Source of the DNA: Streptomyces sp. CMB-StM0423
GTDB lineage: Bacteria > Actinomycetota > Actinomycetes > Streptomycetales > Streptomycetaceae
NCBI RefSeq assembly: GCF_002847285.1
Contig: NZ_CP025407.1
Location: 1,862,501-1,926,500, forward strand
Length of the DNA: 64,000 bases
Reading direction: 5' to 3'
The position numbers were made by a program, and so were the translations under genes. The notes under the pieces are model-generated. The model did not search any database and was not told where the DNA came from. It saw nothing but the letters and a program-made list of their open reading frames with translations. Below are positions 10,301 through 18,477 of this stretch, piece after piece; the first letter of the stretch is position 1; each line of letters opens with the position of its first letter.

Positions 10301-10434
10301 GCTTCCCACTCCTCGGATCGGCGCCGCCGAGCGTCCCTGGTTTTGGTCACAGGGAATCTGCGGTGACTCGGCAGGCGGGGCGGCCGCGGCGCCTCACCCG
10401 TGGGATACGGGGGCGCTCACGCGAACCGTCCGCC

Positions 10435-10440
10435 AGCCTA
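10435..10440 (-). promoter_or_regulatory. Candidate -10 box for rpsO
   Basis: TAGGCT on the minus strand is placed between the terminator of the preceding peptidase gene and rpsO. The -35 position falls in the terminator stem and is not recognisable. Confidence 0.3.
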
Positions 10441-10448
10441 TCAGCCGT

Positions 10449-10470
10449 ACGGCGGCCCGAAGACCGCCGT
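10449..10470 (-). terminator. Terminator of the M23 peptidase gene, UUCG tetraloop
   Basis: On the minus strand ACGGCGGTC and GGCCGCCGT pair over 9 bp (one G-U) and close a C(UUCG)G tetraloop, an unusually stable RNA hairpin. It lies 33 bases past the stop codon at 10503. Confidence 0.7.
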
Positions 10471-10502
10471 CCGGCGCCGCCCGGCGGGGCCGGGGGTGCG
10501 GG

Positions 10503-11021
10503 TCAGATCTTGACACCGTGCTTGCTGAGGAACGCGACCGGGTCCACGGCGGAGCCGTAGTCGGGGGTGGTGCGGACCTCGAAGTGCAGGTGCGGACCGG
10601 TGGAGTTGCCGGTCGTGCCGATCTTGCCGATCAGCTCCTTGGCGTTGACCTGCTCGCCGACGTTCACATCGATCTTGGACAGGTGGGCGTACTGGGTGTA
10701 GACGCCCTCACCGTGCTTGATCACGATGTTGTTGCCGTAGGCGCCGCCCCAGCCGGCCGTGACCACGGTGCCGTCGCTGGCCGCCTTGACCTTCGTGCCC
10801 GTGGGGGCGGCGAAGTCCTGGCCGCTGTGCTTCGCGGCCCAGCGCGCACCGCCCTGGTTGTACTGACCGGTGACGTCGTACTTGGCCGTGACGGGCTTGA
10901 CCCAGTCGGGCTTGCTGTCGGCCGTGGCCACCCCGGAGCCCAGGGCGAGAACCATGCCGCCGCCGGCGGCGAGCATCGCGGTCGTGGCTATGGGAGCGGT
11001 GAACTTGGCGTGCTTGAACAT
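10503..11021 (-). CDS. Secreted M23 family metallopeptidase (peptidoglycan hydrolase)
   Basis: The 172-residue protein has a Sec signal peptide (residues 1 to about 34, ending ATADS) and a LytM/M23 domain. The zinc ligands are visible: H65 and D69 in KHSGQDF, H113 in QYAHLS, H144 and H146 in GPHLHFEVR. It should cleave peptide cross-bridges in the cell wall. ATG 11021 has GGAGGG about ten bases upstream; an in-frame extension to 11108 would put non-signal residues ahead of the signal peptide and is rejected. No LysM or other wall-binding domain is present. It has a leader of about 195 bases with conserved-looking structure, so post-transcriptional control is likely. Confidence 0.9.
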   Translation of the reverse strand: MFKHAKFTAPIATTAMLAAGGGMVLALGSGVATADSKPDWVKPVTAKYDVTGQYNQGGARWAAKHSGQDFAAPTGTKVKAASDGTVVTAGWGGAYGNNIVIKHGEGVYTQYAHLSKIDVNVGEQVNAKELIGKIGTTGNSTGPHLHFEVRTTPDYGSAVDPVAFLSKHGVKI

Positions 11022-11218
11022 TCTCGGAATTCCCTCCAGAAAGGTTCCGACCCCGGCTGCGCTCCGAGGTCGCATCACCTTGGTAACGCGTCGGATCGGG
11101 ACGGACAAGGACCCTTGGTACGAGCCGGGGTCGTAGCGGCGAGTCGGGTTTTTCTACCCCTTGCGGACCTTCGGAGAACGGCCGCGAGAACGGCCCCGGA
11201 CGACGCACCCGAGGGCTG
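11022..11218 (-). promoter_or_regulatory. Long structured 5' leader of the M23 gene, candidate riboswitch-like element
   Basis: The leader runs from the predicted start near 11218 to the ATG at 11021. An 11-bp perfect stem pairs CGACCCCGGCT (minus strand, 11133-11123) with AGCCGGGGTCG (11058-11048), enclosing 64 bases. The 3' arm ends about ten bases before the Shine-Dalgarno sequence. Inside are two TACCAAGG copies and the palindrome CAAGGGTCCTTG. Several actinobacterial wall-hydrolase genes carry a c-di-AMP (ydaO) riboswitch in this position. The segment CCCGATCCGACGCGTTACC is only partly like that consensus, and the conserved GGGGUGAAUC block is not seen, so identity is open. Confidence 0.45.
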
Positions 11219-11224
11219 ACATCG

Positions 11225-11230
11225 ATCATA
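11225..11230 (-). promoter_or_regulatory. -10 box TATGAT of the M23 gene
   Basis: TATGAT (5/6 match to TATAAT) lies in a rare AT-rich patch on the minus strand, giving a start near 11218. The -35 region (TGCGGA at 17 bp) is weak, as expected for an activator-dependent promoter. A repeat array lies just upstream. Confidence 0.5.
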
Positions 11231-11263
11231 TATGCAGGTCAGAGCGGTCCGCATGGCACGTGT

Positions 11264-11324
11264 CCAAAAGTCCGGCGGGCTCCCCTGCCAAAAGTCCGGC
11301 GACCGCAGGGGCTAAAGTCCCGGA
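11264..11324. repeat. Three AAAGTCC direct repeats at 23-24 bp spacing
   Basis: CCAAAAGTCCGGCG occurs exactly at 11264-11277 and 11288-11301. A degenerate third copy (CTAAAGTCCCGGA) starts at 11312. The AAAGTCC cores are 24 and 23 bp apart, about two helical turns. They lie roughly 45-105 bp upstream of the M23 transcription start and on the far side from the kinase operon promoter, so they may be operator sites for either direction. Confidence 0.55.
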
Positions 11325-11483
11325 CTCTCGTCCGATTCACCTACTACCGGTTTTAGGATTCCTTCAGAGGCATGTGGTGCACGCCACTCCCCGATAAGAA
11401 TCCGCGGCTCTCGCGCGGGACTTTCTCCCCTGCCCCGCGGGACCAATTACCCCCCGCCTGGCACGGAGCCCGGCCGTCCCCGG

Positions 11484-11489
11484 TAGGCT
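11484..11489 (+). promoter_or_regulatory. -10 box of the kinase-propeller operon
   Basis: TAGGCT gives a start near 11496, about 20 bases before the ATG at 11517, whose ribosome site AGGAGGGGG is strong. A possible -35 (TGGCAC) is 19 bp upstream, longer than ideal. Confidence 0.4.
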
Positions 11490-11516
11490 GCGTGCGGCCA
11501 GTTCCTAGGAGGGGGT

Positions 11517-13928
11517 ATGGAACCGCTGCGACTCGACGACCCCGAGCAGTTCGGGGCGTACCGGCCGGTGGGGCGTCTGGATACGGACGCGGGCGAGATG
11601 CGCGCGCCGGCCGCGCGCTACATCGCCCAGGCGCCGGGCGGCGAACGCACAGTCCTGATCACCGCACCGAGCACCGAGGCGACGGCCGCCGACCACGGCC
11701 ACGCCGGGCGCTTCCACGCCGCCGCGGCCGAGGCACGGCGCCTCGGCGGTACGGGCGGCCCGTGGCTGGCGCCGGTGGGCGAGCTGTCGGCCACCGGACC
11801 GCCGTGGTGGGCGATGCCGTACCGGCCCGCGCTGCCGCTGCCCGCCGCGCTGGACGCCCAGCAGGGCCCGCTGCCCGAGCGCACCGTGTACGCCGTGGGC
11901 GCCGCGCTGGCCGAGACGCTGGCCGCGCTGCACGCCGCGGGCGCGGCGCACGGCGGGCTCGACCCGACGGCCGTGCTGCTCACCGGTGACGGCCCGCTGC
12001 TGACCGGCTACGGCACGGTGAGCGCGGCGGGCGCCGACGGCAGCCCGCGCGAGCACCTGGCCGGGCTGATACCCGAGTTCCTGCCGCCGGAGCAGACGGC
12101 GGGCGGGCGGCCGCGGCCGCTGGGGGACGTGTACGCGCTGGCCGCGGTGCTGCTGTACGCCGCGACCGGGCTGCTTCCGGGCGACCAGGCGGCGGACCCG
12201 CAGGCGGGCGCCTTCGCCGACCCGCTGACGGACCCGCTCACCGGCGATCCCGCGTACGGCTCCGACCCGTACGCCTCGGATCCGTACGCCACCGGCGCCT
12301 ACGGCACCCCCGCGAACCCGCTGGACCTGCTCCAGCCCGGACTCCGCGCCGTCCTGGAGCCCTGTCTCCACCCCGACCCGGCCCGCCGCCCCACCGCAGC
12401 CGCGCTGCTGCCCGAGCTGCTGCACGCCGCGGCACCCGGCCACTCCGCGGCCCCCGGCATGGGCGCGGCCGCCCCCGGGACCGTGCTCGACGCGGCGACC
12501 ACCCGCTCCGGTGCCGCCCTGGCCCCCGGCTGGCTGCCCCGCCGGGTCAGCGCCGCGCTGGCGGTCCAGGCCGCCGACGTGCTGGCCGCCGAGACCGAGC
12601 CGGACCCCGCCTTCCTCGCGGCGCCGGCCCCTGGCACCCCCGGCGCGCCGGACCTGATCGGCGGCGCCACCGTCATCGGCCGTCCCGCCACTCGCCGCGC
12701 CCTGATCGCCGGCATCGCCGGCGGGGCGGTGGGCGTCGCGGCCGGCGGCGCCGCGGCCTGGGCCGCGACCACGGAGGACCCGCCTCCGCCGCCGACCACC
12801 GCGGAGCGGCTGGCCTCGCGCACCACCGGCAGGAAGCGGCTGAGCGGCGCCCCGCCCCCCGTGCTGTGGGGCAGGGGCCTGGGCAAGGTGGACCCGGTCG
12901 GCCCGCCGGCCGTCGCCGGGGGCACCACCGCGCTGGTCGTCGCGAAGTCCGGCGTCTTCGCGCTGGACCTGCGGACCGGCAAGGAGCTGTGGGAGCAGTC
13001 GGACGTCCGCGCGTCGGCGCCCGCGGTGCCGCTCGCCGACGGCATGGTGCTGGTGCCCGGCAAGGATCTGACGGTGCTCGACGCCGCGGACGGCTCGGTG
13101 GCGTGGACGTCGGAGAAGTTCCGCCGGGGCGGCAAGACGCCGTACGGCGCGCTGCTCGGCGTGGCCGGCGACACAGCCGCGTTCACCGTCGAGGAGGGCG
13201 GCGAGCTGACGGTCGTCGGCTACGACCTCGCCAAGCGCCGCGAGCTGTGGCGCTCGCCCGGCTCGGCCGCCGCGACCGCCGCGCTCTTCCTCGGCGGCTC
13301 GGTCGTCCTGGTGCCCGAGGCCGACGAGGACGCCAGGCACCGCGACAAGCCGGCCGCGGTCTCCGCGCTCGACCTCGGCAGCGGCGAGGAGCGGTGGGCG
13401 CAGGAGTACGCCGGGATGGCGGGCGGCCACTGGGCCGCGGCGGGCAAGAAGCTGCTGGTCGCCACCGCCGGCAAGACGATGCGCGGGTACGACGCGGGCG
13501 GCGGCGACGAGCTGTGGAGCCTGACCGCGGAGCCGTGGGACGAGGACATGGAGAGCACCAACCCGCAGAACCTCGGCCCGCCCGCCGTGCAGGGCGAGAT
13601 GGTGCACGCCCTCGACACCTTCCGCGCCGTGCACTCCGTGGCGCAGGACTCGGGCGAGGAGCAGTGGAAGCGCAACCCGCAGCTCGGCTACGTCGGGGTG
13701 CTCGTCCAGGCGCCGCCGCTGCACGTCACGCCCGACGGGAAGCTCCTGATCGCGGGCGACGACACGCAGGTGCTGGCGTACGACGCGGACGGCGGCGACC
13801 TGCTGTGGCGGTTCACCGACATGCGGCCGGGCAAGCCGAAGTACGCACACCGGCGCCGGGTGGCGGTCGGCAAGGACACGGCCGTGATCGCGAGCGGAAG
13901 CAGCGTGTACGCGCTGCCGCTGGACTGA
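11517..13928 (+). CDS. Pseudokinase-transmembrane-PQQ beta-propeller protein 1
   Basis: The 803-residue protein has an N-terminal protein-kinase-like domain (about 1-310), a linker, a transmembrane segment (about 395-418) and a C-terminal PQQ/BamB-like propeller with repeated A-LDL-TG-E-W strands (about 445-803). The kinase fold is recognisable (LPPEQT...PRPLGDVYALAAVLLYAATG), but catalytic residues are lost: no VAIK lysine, HGGLDPTAVLL instead of HRDLKPxN, and GYG instead of DFG. It should therefore be catalytically inactive and act as a scaffold or regulator. The motif TRRALIA (R393-R394) sits directly before the membrane segment. First gene of four homologous neighbours; the next starts 28 bases later. 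Confidence 0.85.
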   Translation: MEPLRLDDPEQFGAYRPVGRLDTDAGEMRAPAARYIAQAPGGERTVLITAPSTEATAADHGHAGRFHAAAAEARRLGGTGGPWLAPVGELSATGPPWWAMPYRPALPLPAALDAQQGPLPERTVYAVGAALAETLAALHAAGAAHGGLDPTAVLLTGDGPLLTGYGTVSAAGADGSPREHLAGLIPEFLPPEQTAGGRPRPLGDVYALAAVLLYAATGLLPGDQAADPQAGAFADPLTDPLTGDPAYGSDPYASDPYATGAYGTPANPLDLLQPGLRAVLEPCLHPDPARRPTAAALLPELLHAAAPGHSAAPGMGAAAPGTVLDAATTRSGAALAPGWLPRRVSAALAVQAADVLAAETEPDPAFLAAPAPGTPGAPDLIGGATVIGRPATRRALIAGIAGGAVGVAAGGAAAWAATTEDPPPPPTTAERLASRTTGRKRLSGAPPPVLWGRGLGKVDPVGPPAVAGGTTALVVAKSGVFALDLRTGKELWEQSDVRASAPAVPLADGMVLVPGKDLTVLDAADGSVAWTSEKFRRGGKTPYGALLGVAGDTAAFTVEEGGELTVVGYDLAKRRELWRSPGSAAATAALFLGGSVVLVPEADEDARHRDKPAAVSALDLGSGEERWAQEYAGMAGGHWAAAGKKLLVATAGKTMRGYDAGGGDELWSLTAEPWDEDMESTNPQNLGPPAVQGEMVHALDTFRAVHSVAQDSGEEQWKRNPQLGYVGVLVQAPPLHVTPDGKLLIAGDDTQVLAYDADGGDLLWRFTDMRPGKPKYAHRRRVAVGKDTAVIASGSSVYALPLD

Positions 13929-13956
13929 GCGCGCGGCGGCAAGGGGGATTGTTCGT

Positions 13957-16203
13957 ATGCACACGTTGACCGGCTCCGGCGGTCACACCGGCGGCGCGAC
14001 CGGCACCACCGTCGGCGGCCAGGAGAGAGTGGGCCCGCACCGGATCGTCGCGCCGCTGGGCACGTACGGGCCGGAAGGCGGGCCCGGCGCCGACGGGCCG
14101 CAGTTCCGGCTTGCGTACAGCGAGCCGCTGGGCCGGGTCGTGGTGCTGATGACGCCGCCCGCGGCGCTCGCCGCCGACCCCGGCTTCCGGGTCCGGTACG
14201 CCTCCGAGGCCGGTACGTCCGCGCGGCTGGCCGGGCCGGCCGCCGCGCCGGTGGCCGGGGTGGCGCCGCAGGACGAGGAGCCGTGGGTGGCGTACGACTG
14301 CGCGCCCGCGCTGCCGCTGCCCGCGGCGCTGGCGGCGCACGGCGGCCCGCTGCCGGTGCCCTACGTCTGCCAGCTGGGGGTGTCACTGGCCGCCGCGGTG
14401 CTCCAGGCGCACGCCCAGGGCCTGGTGTACGCGGGGCTGACGCCCGCCGCGGTGCTGCTGACGGCGGCCGGGCCGCGGCTCGTGGCGTACGGCGCGGTGC
14501 GCGCGGCGGCGCCGGGTGACGGGCCCCGTACGGCGGTGCCGGGGCTGCCGCCCGCGTGGCTGCCGCCGGAGCAGCACGCCGGCGGGGTGCCGCGGCCGCT
14601 GGGCGACATCTACGCGCTGGGCGTGGTGCTGGCGTACGCCGCCACCGGCGCCCACTCCCCCGACGTGGCCGCGCTGCCCGAGCCGCTGGCCTCCGTCCTC
14701 GCCGGCTGCCTGGCCCAGGACCCGGCGCAGCGCCCGCGCGCGGACGCCCTGCTCCAGCAGCTTCAGCAGGCGCAGCAGGCCCTGCCGGCGGAGCCGGGGC
14801 AGGAGCAGGTGCCCGGCGCCGTCGCCGCGGCACTGACCGCGCAACTGCCGTCGCTGCCGGCGCAGGGCCCGCTCGCGCCCCCGCCGGGCCCGGGCGCGCC
14901 CGGAGGCCCCGGGCAGACGCCGGAGACGTCGGCCGGGGCGGGCGCCGGGGAGACCTCGGTGCCCCCGCCGCGCCCGGGGCGCCGCGCGCTGCTGCGCGGC
15001 CTCGCCTTCGGCGCCGCCGGCCTCGCGGCCGGCGGGGGCGGCGTCTACGCGTACCGCCGGGCGACGAAAGAGGATCCGCCGGTCTACCGCACCACCCCCG
15101 CGAAGGGCGCCGCGCCCACGCCGCTGTGGCACTACTCGCTGCAGGGCCAGGAGGCCGACTCGGTCAGCCTCCTCGGCAGGATCGCCGTCGTGGAGACGAT
15201 GGGCGCGCTCACCGCCGTGAACGTGCGCACCGGCAAGAAGGCGTGGGACTCCGACGTGTTCGCGGACGGAGGGCTGATCGACCTCGGCCGGGGCCAGGTG
15301 CTCCTCATCCCGATGTTCGGCGCAATGGAGGTCGTCGACCTCGCCGGCGGCAAGTCGAAGGGCGCCATCGAGGACTACTCGCTGAACAGCAAGCTGTCCT
15401 TCCAGGAGGCCGTCGGCGCGGTCGACGGGATCGTCTACTTCCTGGCCACGCGGGGCTCCGACACGGAGGAGTTCGCCATGGTCGCGTACGACACCCGCAA
15501 GCGCGAAGAGGTGTGGAACAAGCCGCTGCCCAAGGGCTACGGCGACCTGAACGACAATCCGCTCAGCGACGGCGAGAGGATGAAGGTCCGCGGCCGCGAG
15601 CTGCTCATCCCCAGCGCCCCCACCTCCGGCTTCGACTTCACCTACCTCGCGCTCGACCGGCGCAGCGGGGACAAGGCGTGGGAGCAGAAGTTCGACGGGA
15701 TCGAGGACTACGACGGCCCCAGCACCTTCGTGACCGGGTCCGGGGTGCTCGTCAGCCCCAGCAACGATGCCGACGCGCTGCGGGGGTTCGAGACGCGCGG
15801 CGCCAAGAAGGTGTGGGAGCACCCGATGAAGGAGCACTTCTCCGGGGAGCTGACCGACGCACGCTCGCGCGTGCTGTACGGCACGCAGGGCGCCGAGGTG
15901 ACGGCGCTGTCGGTGAAGAACGGCAAGCCGGTGTGGCGCACCCCGGTCTACTCCGGCGGCCGGTTCGACGTCACCAACGTCGTCCTCAGCGGCACCGGCG
16001 GCACCCTCTTCTACAGCAACGACGCCGAGGTGCAGGCGTTCGACACCCGCGACGGCGCCCCGCTCTGGCGGTTCGCCACGGTCAGCGAGGCCGGCGGCTC
16101 CTCCGGCGACGGCACGGGCGTCTCCGGCCGCGTGCTCGCCGCGGACGACGGCATCGCCCTCGTCCTGTCCAAGGACGCCCTCTACGCACTCCCGGTGGAC
16201 TGA
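13957..16203 (+). CDS. Pseudokinase-transmembrane-PQQ beta-propeller protein 2
   Basis: The 748-residue protein has the same architecture as the preceding gene product. The kinase-like region (about 1-260) retains the C-lobe pattern LPPEQHAGGVPRPLGDIYALGVVLAYAATG. It lacks a glycine loop and catalytic lysine, and has VYAGLTPAAVLL for HRDLKPxN and AYG for DFG. A Pro-rich linker follows, then GRRALLR (near residue 342) and a hydrophobic Ala/Gly segment (about 346-366), then the propeller (about 385-748; repeats such as VNVRTGKKAWDS, YDTRKREEVWNK). ATG 13957 has AGGGGG upstream. Its stop codon is four bases before the next ATG, so the two genes are probably coupled. Confidence 0.85.
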   Translation: MHTLTGSGGHTGGATGTTVGGQERVGPHRIVAPLGTYGPEGGPGADGPQFRLAYSEPLGRVVVLMTPPAALAADPGFRVRYASEAGTSARLAGPAAAPVAGVAPQDEEPWVAYDCAPALPLPAALAAHGGPLPVPYVCQLGVSLAAAVLQAHAQGLVYAGLTPAAVLLTAAGPRLVAYGAVRAAAPGDGPRTAVPGLPPAWLPPEQHAGGVPRPLGDIYALGVVLAYAATGAHSPDVAALPEPLASVLAGCLAQDPAQRPRADALLQQLQQAQQALPAEPGQEQVPGAVAAALTAQLPSLPAQGPLAPPPGPGAPGGPGQTPETSAGAGAGETSVPPPRPGRRALLRGLAFGAAGLAAGGGGVYAYRRATKEDPPVYRTTPAKGAAPTPLWHYSLQGQEADSVSLLGRIAVVETMGALTAVNVRTGKKAWDSDVFADGGLIDLGRGQVLLIPMFGAMEVVDLAGGKSKGAIEDYSLNSKLSFQEAVGAVDGIVYFLATRGSDTEEFAMVAYDTRKREEVWNKPLPKGYGDLNDNPLSDGERMKVRGRELLIPSAPTSGFDFTYLALDRRSGDKAWEQKFDGIEDYDGPSTFVTGSGVLVSPSNDADALRGFETRGAKKVWEHPMKEHFSGELTDARSRVLYGTQGAEVTALSVKNGKPVWRTPVYSGGRFDVTNVVLSGTGGTLFYSNDAEVQAFDTRDGAPLWRFATVSEAGGSSGDGTGVSGRVLAADDGIALVLSKDALYALPVD

Positions 16204-16207
16204 TCCC

Positions 16208-18451
16208 ATGGCTACGCCCCTCACCCACGACGATCCGCAGCAACTGGGCCCGTACCGGCTGGTCGCCCGCCTCGGCAGCGGCGGCATGGGCACCGTCTAC
16301 CTCGCCCGCTCCGCGGGCGGGCGCACCGTGGCGCTCAAGACCATGCACGCCGACCTCGTCAGCGGCGAAGCCGGCACCGCGGGCGCCGAGTTCCGCACCC
16401 GCTTCCGGCTGGAGACCGACGCCGCCCGGGTCATCGGCGACCACTACGGCGCCGAGGTCGTCGACGCCGACCCGCTGGCGGAGACGCCCTGGCTGGCGAC
16501 CGAGTACGTGCTCGGCCCGCCGCTCGACGAGGCGGTGGCCGTGTCGGGGCCGCTGCCCGAGACCACGACGCGCGCGCTGGGCGCCGCGCTCTGCGAGGCG
16601 CTGGGGCAACTGCACCGCTCCGGCGTCGTCCACCGCGACCTGAAGCCGTCGAACATCCTGCTGACGGCGGCGGGGCCCAAGGTCATCGACTTCGGGATCG
16701 CCCGCGCGGCGGGCGACGACCACCTGACCCGTACCGGCACCGCCGCCGGCACGCCCGCCTTCATGTCGCCCGAGCAGGCGTCCGGCGTCGAACACACCCC
16801 GGTCGGCGACGTGTTCGCGCTCGCCGGCGTGCTGGTCTTCGCCTGTACGGGCCACGGCCCCTTCGGCGGCGGCCAGGCCGCGGACCTGCTGTACCGGGTG
16901 CGCTACGGCGAAGCCGACCTGTCCGGCGTGCCCGCCGGGCTGCTGCCGCTGCTCCAGCGCTGCCTGACCAAGGAGCCCGAGACCCGCCCCGGCACCGACG
17001 AGCTCGCGCTGCTGCTCGCCGAGGGACTGCCGGACGGCACGGCCGCCGACTTCGCCGACCAGCTCCCGGACGCGCTGCACGCCGACATCCTGCGCCGCGC
17101 CGCCGTCGCCTGGCAGCCGCAGCCGCCGAGGCTGCCGTCGCCGGAGCAGGCCGCCATGGAGACCGAGGTGGGCGCGGCCCCCGGCCCGTCGCGGCGCAAG
17201 GTGCTGGCGCTGGCGGGCGCGGGCGCGGTGGCCGTCGGCGGCGCGGGGGTGGGGGCGTGGGCGTACCTCCGCGACGACGAGAAGGAGCCGGAGGCCAAGC
17301 CCAAGGCGAAGAAGCCGAAGGCGCCGAAGGAGCTGTGGACGCGCCCGGTCGTCGGCGGCGGCGGCGCGTTCAGCCTGGCCACCGGCGGGAACTACGTGCT
17401 GCTCCTCACGACCACGGGCGGCGGGCAGTTCGTCGACGCGCGCAACGGCAAGCTGCGCGGCGTCAGCCAGTTGCTCAGCCCGTCGCTCGGCATCGTCGGC
17501 GACGACTCCGGGTTCTACTCCGTCGGCAGCCGCAGCGTCTCGGGCGAGGGCACGCACGCGCTCTTCCTCAACGACCCCGAGACGGGCGACTCCGAGGAGG
17601 ACGTCGTCCTCAACGGCGCGGACGTCAAGGGCACGGCCATCGAGGGCTCCGAGAACGGCATCGTGCTGATGCGCGCGAGCACCCGCTGGGTGACCCGGGT
17701 CTACCGCGACAAGAAGACGAAGAAGAAGGTCGTCGAGAAGACGCCGTGGACCTCGCAGTTCGTGGCGGCGGACATGAAGACCGGCGAGCTGCTGTGGGGG
17801 TACGACAACAAGTCCCCCGACACCGGCCCCTCGTACGCCACCGCGCTGACGAAGGACGAGGCGCTCATCCGCGTCGAGTCCACCCTGACGTGCATCGACG
17901 CCAGGAGCGGCGAGGTGCGCTGGACCTGGAAGGCGCCGGCGGAGGACCGCGAGTCACTGGCCGGGCTGCAGCAGTTCCCGACCGCGAAGGGCCACGTCCT
18001 CCTCGGCCTGCGCGACCTGACCGCGCTGCGGCTGTCGGACGGCGAGGTGGGCTGGTCCGTCGGCGAGGGCCGCGACGCGCGCGCCGCCCTCGGCCCGGGC
18101 ACCCGGCTGTACGGCACCCCCGCGGTCAAGGACGGCAAGGTGTACGTCGTCGAGAACGGCAACGGGCTCATCGCCATCGACGGCGCCAGCGGCGAGGTCG
18201 AGTGGGAGGCCAGGGCGGACTGGGCCGGGCCGCAGGCGTTCATCGTCGCGCCCGTGGTCGGCAAGAAGTACGCGTACGTGGGCACCGGCGGGCGCGACTG
18301 GGTGCAAGCGGTCGACCTTGAGGAGCACCGGACGGCCTGGTCGTACCGGGGGCCCGAGGACAACGAGCGCCCCATGGTCCTCGCCCAGGACGACGCCAAG
18401 GTCGTCCTCGTCGTCACCGCGGCCGACGTGCGCGGGCTTCCCCTTCAGTAG
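16208..18451 (+). CDS. Active-type Ser/Thr protein kinase with transmembrane segment and PQQ propeller 3
   Basis: The 747-residue protein has a complete Hanks-type kinase domain (about 14-275): glycine loop LGSGGMGTVYLA, VALK with K44, catalytic HRDLKPSN at 142-149, DFG at 161-163, a Thr-rich activation loop (TRTGTAAGT) and SPEQ. A linker leads to SRRKVLA (near 329) and a transmembrane segment (about 332-354), followed by the propeller. The latter would face the cell wall or periplasm-like space and sense or bind an unknown ligand. It follows pseudokinase 2 by four bases. Phosphorylation of the neighbouring pseudokinases or the EspI-like ATPase is possible but only inferred. Confidence 0.92.
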   Translation: MATPLTHDDPQQLGPYRLVARLGSGGMGTVYLARSAGGRTVALKTMHADLVSGEAGTAGAEFRTRFRLETDAARVIGDHYGAEVVDADPLAETPWLATEYVLGPPLDEAVAVSGPLPETTTRALGAALCEALGQLHRSGVVHRDLKPSNILLTAAGPKVIDFGIARAAGDDHLTRTGTAAGTPAFMSPEQASGVEHTPVGDVFALAGVLVFACTGHGPFGGGQAADLLYRVRYGEADLSGVPAGLLPLLQRCLTKEPETRPGTDELALLLAEGLPDGTAADFADQLPDALHADILRRAAVAWQPQPPRLPSPEQAAMETEVGAAPGPSRRKVLALAGAGAVAVGGAGVGAWAYLRDDEKEPEAKPKAKKPKAPKELWTRPVVGGGGAFSLATGGNYVLLLTTTGGGQFVDARNGKLRGVSQLLSPSLGIVGDDSGFYSVGSRSVSGEGTHALFLNDPETGDSEEDVVLNGADVKGTAIEGSENGIVLMRASTRWVTRVYRDKKTKKKVVEKTPWTSQFVAADMKTGELLWGYDNKSPDTGPSYATALTKDEALIRVESTLTCIDARSGEVRWTWKAPAEDRESLAGLQQFPTAKGHVLLGLRDLTALRLSDGEVGWSVGEGRDARAALGPGTRLYGTPAVKDGKVYVVENGNGLIAIDGASGEVEWEARADWAGPQAFIVAPVVGKKYAYVGTGGRDWVQAVDLEEHRTAWSYRGPEDNERPMVLAQDDAKVVLVVTAADVRGLPLQ

Positions 18452-18477
18452 GAACTTCCCCCAGGAGCGGTACGTCC

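Noticed and set aside
11022..11218. Canonical ydaO riboswitch call for the M23 leader
   Set aside because: The conserved GGGGUGAAUC and GGGGGACCCA blocks are not visible, so I call only a structured leader.
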